This document shows positions 57,889-64,000 of a stretch of 64,000 nt of DNA, piece after piece. The DNA is from Diphasiastrum complanatum (Eukaryota; Streptophyta; Lycopodiopsida; Lycopodiales; Lycopodiaceae): positions 72,775,990-72,839,989 of the forward strand of contig CM055095.1 of assembly GCA_029204225.1 (NCBI GenBank), given 5' to 3'. Under the pieces are notes generated by a model. That model was given only the letters and a program-made list of their open reading frames with translations. It had not been told where the DNA came from and did no database searches. Position 1 is the first letter of the stretch. Each line of letters starts with the position of its first letter. A program made the translations under genes and the position numbers.

Positions 57889-59636
57889 GAAGCAGAAAGA
57901 AGTTCTAGTTGATCCAATACCTATTGAATCTACACCAACTACAGATATACCTACTGCATCAAGAGTGTATCCGAATCTCAACTTAGAAAAGAAGAGATAC
58001 TTGAATATGAGACAGTGGATTAAACAATTGCAAGAAGAAGAGAAATTAGAAGCAACTAAAGCAGCAGCCGAAGCCCACTCTTCACCTGTGCCACCTTCGA
58101 ATTTACATAATCCACTAACGGATGTTAATACTCAGTTGCACCATCATGAAGAACCCTTCAAGATGAAAGAACCTAAAGTGCCGCAATCAGAATTGATCGT
58201 AAATACTCTGTCGAGCAAGATGGATATTACATTGGGAGAATTTCTTAAGCTGGTGCCAAAAGCAAAAGAAGTATTAGCGAAAAAGTTAACTCAGATTGAG
58301 CCAGCAGTACATTCTTTTGTGCCACATTTGAAGAATAAAGTGAAGAGCTCAACGTAGGAGCTCAACATAGGAGCAGCATGGAAAAGTGAGCAACGAAACA
58401 TCACCCAAGAAGCTGTCGTGATAGATGGAGATTCAGGTCTTAACCTGATTTCAACAAAGCTATGCACAAAATGGGGCCTTACAAAGATAAAACCTACAAC
58501 TTTTGTCATTAAGCTAGCTGATCAGACATCCTAAGAGGATGGTAGAAAATATACCTCTCAAGATCGCTGGAGTTCAATTTGTCATTACTTTTGTAGTAAT
58601 GGACTTGCCTGATGCACCGAATATTTACCGTGTTTTATTATTGGCCCATCCATGGTTACGAGTTGCACAAGTAATTCATAAAAAGGGCACCAAAAAAATC
58701 ACTTTTGAGAATTGTGAATGTGTAGTCAAAGTTGATCCAATCACTTGGACTATCAAGCTAGTGTTCCAAAAAGAAGATGATGATTCATCAACAACGGATC
58801 ATACCTGTGATCGATATGTAAAGAATTTGGGAGTTCATTATGACTCTCAAATTGATACTGTCAATTGGAACCAAGCTCTTGCAACAATAAATTGTACAGC
58901 AGGCTATATGTGTCAAAGAGATAATCAATTTGAATTGAGCGAGACTTTTTTACTAGATCAAACTTTGGATATGCCAATCACTTTTCTAGTGAACATGATG
59001 AATGTAGCTTGGATATCAATAGATCCAATACCAGATCTGATGGAAGATGAACTCATTCATGTCAGTCACACCTTATCTTACGATGAAAATGCAGAACTTA
59101 CAGATGAGCACATCCTAAGTCATATGGATTTTATGAGGTTTGGAATCCGTGATTTTCCTGAAGAACCAACAATAAAACCGCCTAAAGCAGTTATATTGAA
59201 GGAAGAAAAGACTGCAAGACCAATGACAAAGAAGCAAGCGAAGCTACTGTACAATACGGTCATGAAATGGGAAAAATCATCGAGAGAACCAATTCCTAAA
59301 GTTATACCACCTTTATTGGATAAAGGTAAAGGAAAGATTAAGTATGATTCTTCAAGTCGGAGTTCTCGCAAGAAATCACCATCAAGGAAGTTGTCACCTT
59401 CAAAGAAGACCACATCTTCTAGAAAGTCATCACCTCTGCAAATGATTCCTACTAAGAAAGCCAAACGAAGAGCCAAAATACATCCTTTTGAGGAAGAACA
59501 ATCAGATAAAGTACAACATGATATGCCAGAGCATTTCAGACACTATACTTTGGATGATGTTGTCACTATGTTACCAAAAGCTCATCATGAATCATAAGAG
59601 CACGTACCAGAAACAAAAGATGTTTGCGATAGACCA
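57889..59636 (+). pseudogene. Gypsy G Gag-Pol linker and protease
   Basis: 57965-58357 matches H's linker (VYPNLNLEKKRYLNMRQWI, FLKLVPKAKEVLAKK). After a stop, VIDGDSGLNLISTKLCTKWG near 58424 is the protease active-site region. 58539-59597 is a long open segment (352 codons; DLPDAPNIYRVLLLAHPWLR, basic S/R/K-rich stretch) ending at TAA near 59595. RT is absent because F inserted at 59642; the rest lies beyond the window if it exists. Confidence 0.78.
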
Positions 59637-59641
59637 ACTAG

Positions 59642-59844
59642 TGTGAGAGATTTCAACTAGTTTAGTCATATTTTGATAAATTGTCAATATGAGGTCAAAA
59701 CTCATTTTAGACTTAGAGATAAACTTTTTGAAGTTATATTAGTTTAAAATACATTCAATAAACACTTTTTGCAAGTGTGGGAAAGTTGGTAGTTGAGTTT
59801 GAGAGAGATTCAAAGTTGAACTTTGGGTACATTGAATCTATTCA
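59642..59844 (+). repeat. 5' LTR of F, truncated
   Basis: TGTGAGAGATTTC... matches the 3' LTR at 63748 for about 200 bp, then jumps into leader sequence. The promoter-proximal end, R-U5 and primer site are deleted, so this copy cannot be copied again. ACTAG at 59637-59641 is the likely left target duplication; the partner is outside the window. Confidence 0.82.
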
Positions 59845-60253
59845 CACTTGGTTTACTAGAATTATATGATTTTTGGTGCATTAGGAAGGTCTCATTGGAG
59901 GCTACAAGAAGATCTATCAAGTTTCTAGAAATTGCATGTAGAATTTGAGATATTCCATTTTTTGTGATTTTGTCAAAACCCTAATTTTGATTGGATCTCT
60001 AGTTTGTGAGGTTACTAAACTTCATTTGAGTGTGTTTCAATCTTAGGAAGTGGAAAGAATCATTAAATTGAGGAAGATCATATGTTGACCAAGATTTCAC
60101 TATTCTATGTGTTGATTTTCTAGTTAGAAGTGCTAGAAGATATTTGAGAGGTTCCATATCTTTGTGATTTCTTCTTGAGTTCATTTGTTGAAATTCAGGA
60201 GAGTTCTTTATGCATTGGAACAGGTTGAAAGAAGAAGATCAGGTCATTGCAAC
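59845..60253 (+). other. Leader of F
   Basis: Similar to E's leader from about 59930. No coding signal; no primer site. Confidence 0.6.
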
Positions 60254-60985
60254 ATGGCGACAAGTGGTGTATTCATGTTGGAAGGCAATGATAGGCTTAC
60301 CTCAATCAACTATTCTACTTGGAAGGTGAGGATGGAGTCCTTATTGGAGATGAATGAGTTGATGAAGATTGTTGCAGGTGTGGAGGAGAGGCCTCAAGCA
60401 CCTCAAGATCAAGTGAGGTATGACAAGAGAGCAAAGAAAGCTCTACACATGATTAAGATGAATGCTACCAATGAGCTTCTCAAGGAGATTGGTAAGTGCA
60501 CATCATCTTTGGAGGCTTGGGAAGCTTTGGAGAAGCTTTATGAATCCAAATCTACATCAAGAGTGCTTAATCTTAGGAGTAAAATCTTTCAAAGTTTTCA
60601 AAATAAGGAAGAGAGTACTCATGCTTTTGTTTTGAGGGTTAAAACATTCAATGATGAGTTAGCATGTATTGATGAAAGCACTAAGGAGGTAGAACTTGTT
60701 CAAGTTATACTTAATGGCTTGTTGGATGATCATGCTAATCTTGTTCAAAGTTTTGCTATTCAAAAGTCTTTGCCAAGTATTGTGGATTTGCAAGAGATTT
60801 TGGTGAATGAGGAGTATAGGCTTCAATCAAGAGGAGGTAGATCTACATCGACATCTCAATATGAAGAGGAGGCTATGTTTATCAAAGGCAAGTTCAAGGG
60901 CAAAGGCAAAGGCAAGTGGTCTAAAGGGCAAGATCAAGGTGATACTTCTTCTTTTGGAAAAAAAAAAAAGATAAGTATAAGTTGA
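60254..60985 (+). CDS. F Gag, open reading frame
   Basis: ATG at 60254 aligns with the Gag starts of C, D and E (the frame is open upstream to 60185). About 243 codons: NYSTWKVRMESLLEMNEL, LRSKIFQSF, AFVLRVKTFNDELACIDE, QVILNGLLDDHANLVQSFAIQ, then a K/G-rich basic stretch. It ends 14 bases after a run of 12 A (60958-60969). The zinc knuckle lies in the -1 frame beyond that run, whereas C and D have all in one frame. Intact as a Gag core. Confidence 0.85.
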   Translation: MATSGVFMLEGNDRLTSINYSTWKVRMESLLEMNELMKIVAGVEERPQAPQDQVRYDKRAKKALHMIKMNATNELLKEIGKCTSSLEAWEALEKLYESKSTSRVLNLRSKIFQSFQNKEESTHAFVLRVKTFNDELACIDESTKEVELVQVILNGLLDDHANLVQSFAIQKSLPSIVDLQEILVNEEYRLQSRGGRSTSTSQYEEEAMFIKGKFKGKGKGKWSKGQDQGDTSSFGKKKKISIS

Positions 60986-61347
60986 AATGCTTTTATTGTG
61001 GAATCAAATGGCATTTTGCTAATGAATGTTTGAAGAACCAAAGAGATGAAGGTAGCAAGCAAATCAACTTTACTACTAATGATGAGAATCTAGGTGGTAA
61101 TGATTCTCTTTTGATGTGTTCTTCAAGTCCAATATCAAGTGAAGGTGACAAAGATTCATGTTGGATTGATAGTGGAGCTAGTTCACACATGACTAGTCAC
61201 AAGGATTTCTTTACTTCTTTGGTCACTTGTGATGGGGCCAAGAAAGCAATTCACATGGCCAATGGTGGTGAGTGTGTGATTGAAAGTATTGGTTCAATTC
61301 CTATTTGTCTCTCTACTAATAGGAAAACAAGTGACTTGTTTCATTAA
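60970..61347 (+). pseudogene. F zinc knuckle and protease segment (-1 frame)
   Basis: Reads CFYCGIKWHFANEC (CCHC knuckle), then CWIDSGASSHMTSHKDFF, the aspartic protease active site as in C and D, and SIPICLSTNRK. It stops at 61345-61347, and a deletion joins it to the pre-integrase region (ARGNRQGRLFKLDAF) in another frame. Confidence 0.82.
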
Positions 61348-63752
61348 AAAGGAAGAAATCTTGGTTGCTAGGGGCAATAGACAAGGTAGACTTTTCAAGC
61401 TTGATGCTTTTGTTATGGCTAACAAAAAGGATAGAATGGAAAAGGAGAGTGGTCTCAACTTTCCAAAGTTACCTTTTAGCATCAATGAAATTGGTGGATC
61501 TTATGCAAAGTCTAAAAAGCTTCCTTATGCTAGATCTAGGCCAAGATCTAATATGCTTCTTGGAGATGTTCATCTTTGTGCTAACTTGGCTAGTCTTGAG
61601 GATAATGATGGTGTTTCAATGGTTTTTCATGGCAAGTGCAAGCATGCAAAAGGTAAGGAAAGAGCTAACTTCATCAATGGAGGTGGTGAAGGTTCTTCCT
61701 TGGAAAAGATTGTTGTTAATGATTTCTTTGATCATATGGAAAAAGATGTTGCTAGGTGCATTCATGAAGGAGATGGTTCTTCTACATTCTTTTGTGATGA
61801 GTCCAAGAAAGTCATTTTTTGTAGCAAGTGGAGTCACATGTCTTTATAAAGAGAGTAGATCAAATGGTTCTATCAAGAGACTTGGTGAGGGAGATAGTCA
61901 CAAGTCAAGAAGAAGAGAAGTATGTGAAGAGTTCAAAGTAGGATGTACTTTGAATGATGTCATTGTGAATAATAGTGAGGAAGAATCATTATCATATGAG
62001 TCATTAACTAAATCATTGAGTAGAAGTTCTTGTTTGAAAAAAGAGAGTACTTCAATCATCCTTATGTTGAAGGTACTAATCATTTTTTTCATGGCTTCTA
62101 ATGTCTTTGAAGTTTCTACTTCTTATGATGCAATCATTAAGAGGGAGTCTTATAAAGGAAAGAGAAATGAAAGATTGGTTCTTGGGAAGATACAAGGCAT
62201 GGATTTCACATATCTTCATCAACTCAAAGGACTCTATGATTGTGAATTGATCACTCATGATCGAGATGGCAAAAGATTGGCTGAAGAAGACTACATGGAG
62301 CAAATTGAGAGGCAATTTGTTCAAGGCAAGGGAGATCTCATTGGTGAGCTTATTGAGGTTTTTTATGGACTCAAGAAGGCTGAATTTATTAGGTTGATAC
62401 TCATCTTCACCTACTCTACTTCATGTTGAATGAGAAATTTGGAATCTATCTTTTGATTTATGATGGTGCCACCAATGGCATTGTTTTCACTAACCTTTGT
62501 GAAAGATCGCGATCAAGCATTGATGAGATCTTGTTGGATCTAGATCATATGTTTGAGAGGGAGTATTTCCAGAGGTTCAGGTCTGAAGATATTCATATCT
62601 TTGATATCTTTGATGATCAAGAGAAAGGTAAGCAAGTGGAAGCGACACACTTTGCTTTACTCACATGTTTTGGAGAATCGTGTTGTGTAGATGATGCAAA
62701 GCAAGTGGATATTGGTTCTCATAGTTTTCATACTAGAAAAGCAAGTAATGGATCTATAAAACAAAGTTTGTTCAATGACTTTGATGGTCAAGAGGAAGTT
62801 CAAGAGGTTGGTCTCAAAGGGCTTCAACAACACAAAAGGAAAGGTGGCAAATTGGAGCTAGTCAAGAGCATCAAAGGAAGGTTATTTGGCAAAAAGATGT
62901 TATGGATCTGTTTTTCAAGCTTATTTAAGACTGAAGTAAGGTCAAAGGAGCAGAAGGAAGTGTTGTTCAAGTTTACTTTACTTTTTCTATCTCATGTTTG
63001 AGCAATTTCATGTGGATGTGTGCAAACTGTCAAGTTATGGACAAACTAGTTACATTATCTTGCAATATCTTATTCTTGGAGTTGTACTAGCATTCTTGGC
63101 TGGTTTTACTGATGGAAATGAAGCTATTGGAGGTTCATTATATCACTCATCCATGATCAAGTTCTCAAAAGTTGAGCTACTTGATGCCAATATTTAGAGA
63201 TAGTCAATTTTTGGTGAATTCATGGTCATTTTCTTGTGTCAAGTAGATCTTGAAGATGGACTAGTGCAACCTACTTGCTTTATGGAGTCATGTGGTGCTG
63301 GATTTGCATCATTGATGCACTCACCTACTCATGGATTTCCATGGTTTGACGGTTTCTTGTGGCAAGATGGAGATGGAGGCTCATTCATGGAGTTTTATGG
63401 TGGAGACATATCAAGAAAGGACAAAGTTGGAGGAGACAAGCAAACAAATGGTCATCACTCACATTTATTGTTTGGTTGCTGTAATTTTCCAGATAGGTCA
63501 AAGGTTGAAACATGGTGGAATCATTTCATTCAAATTCTATTTGGTTCTTCATGTTCTAGTTATATCTTGATGTGTAAAATTGATGTAAGAAATAATGAAG
63601 CATCCAATTTGGACACTATTCTCTATATCAATTATGGAAACTACTTTAGAACCTTAGAAAGGAGATCTATACTTAGGATGGAGATCATTCTAAAGTTGTA
63701 TCAGAGTAGTATGGTTAAAACTATGCCAAAACTAGTTGAAGAGGGACTGTGA
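61348..63752 (+). pseudogene. F aberrant pol-replacing segment
   Basis: Where C and D have about 3 kb of integrase, RT and RNase H, F has 2.4 kb in which long frames follow each other: 61280-61849, about 61850-62429, 62423-63001, 62994-63197 and 63222-63752. Only islands resemble C/D: FKLDAFVMAN, the KKLPYARSRPRS pre-integrase end, FYGLKKAEF near 62360, LLIYDGATNGI near 62450 (in place of LLIYVDDI), EKGKQV...FALLTCFG near 62625 (the linker that should precede RT), FLAGFTDG near 63095, and the tail KLVEEGL. No D-D-E, no YVDD, no complete RNase H. The order of islands differs from normal pol. Not a functional polymerase; whether any of it encodes something new is unknown. Confidence 0.6.
63738..63747 (+). 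promoter_or_regulatory. Polypurine tract of F
   Basis: GAAGAGGGAC, one base from the tract of C and D, directly before the 3' LTR, again encoding the protein C-terminus. Confidence 0.85.
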
Positions 63753-64000
63753 GAGATTTCAACTACTTTAGTCATATTTTGATAAATTGTTAATATGAGG
63801 CCAAAACTCATTATAGACTTAGAGATAGACTTCTTGAAGTTATATTAATTTAAAATACATTCAACAAACACCTTTTGAAAGTGTGGGAAAGTTGGTAGGA
63901 GTTTGAGAGAGATTCAAATTTGAACTTTGGGTACATTGAATCTAGTTCCAAAAATAGTAGGGTTTACAGATTGGAGGGAAAGCCAAGTGGCCAAATAGGG
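63748..64000 (+). repeat. 3' LTR of F (continues beyond window)
   Basis: TGTGAGAGATTTC... The stop codon of the upstream frame (63750-63752) lies within it. Related to E's LTR (GAAAGCCAAGTGGCCAAATA occurs in both). It runs off the end. Confidence 0.88.

Overview
The window is nuclear DNA of a land plant, made almost entirely of nested LTR retrotransposons. The evidence is Ty1/copia elements primed by initiator tRNA-Met (TGGTATCAGAGC next to an LTR, seen at least five times), Ty3/gypsy elements primed by a tRNA-Asp-type site (TGGCACCGTTG...), plant-style TATA boxes in LTRs, and long GA and TG microsatellites. No intact host gene, tRNA, rRNA or CRISPR is visible. The species cannot be told from this sequence. 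Element letters used below are local labels only.

Layout. 1-10.9 kb: copia A (+), a Gag-Pol pseudogene split by copia B (-, 5535-10784, TSD ACCTT). 10.9-12.1 kb: short host-like debris, including a possible pectinesterase-inhibitor-type fragment, and microsatellites. 12.1-18.5 kb: copia C (-, TSD ATGTC), with LTRs differing at about one position in 655 and an open 1317-codon Gag-Pol. 18.5-24.9 kb: a gypsy fragment (Q), a copia fragment (J), a small gag-only copia (K) and the 3' end of a gypsy (L) with an extra ORF (ORFx). 24.9-29.7 kb: two decayed gypsy remnants in opposite orientation (N +, O -). 30.0-35.9 kb: copia D (-, TSD CGTAC), with LTRs in which I see no difference and an open 1316-codon Gag-Pol. 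36.5-43.5 kb: gypsy M (+, TSD AGGAG), inserted exactly at the polypurine tract/3' LTR junction of a copia remnant P. 44.4-54.8 kb: gypsy H (-), interrupted by copia I (-), which is itself invaded by copia E (+). 54.8-59.6 kb: an ORFx fragment (R, -) sharing H's LTR, then gypsy G (+). 59.6 kb to the end: copia-derived F (+), inserted in G, which keeps gag, zinc knuckle and protease but has an aberrant 2.4 kb segment in place of normal pol.

Two lineages dominate. The first is a copia clade (C, D, E, F, P; B more distant). Its LTRs start TGTGAA (B: TGTCAA). In C, D and F the polyprotein ends in E-E-G-V/L with the stop codon inside the 3' LTR, and C, D, E and B carry a CACGTG-centred palindrome. 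The second is an Athila/Tat-like gypsy family (M, L, G, H, R). It has a multi-knuckle Gag, a C-terminal ORFx conserved in three copies, and untranslated regions studded with a short GAACC(C/T)TCGC motif. C and D are the only copies that look recently mobile and potentially functional; the other elements are broken.
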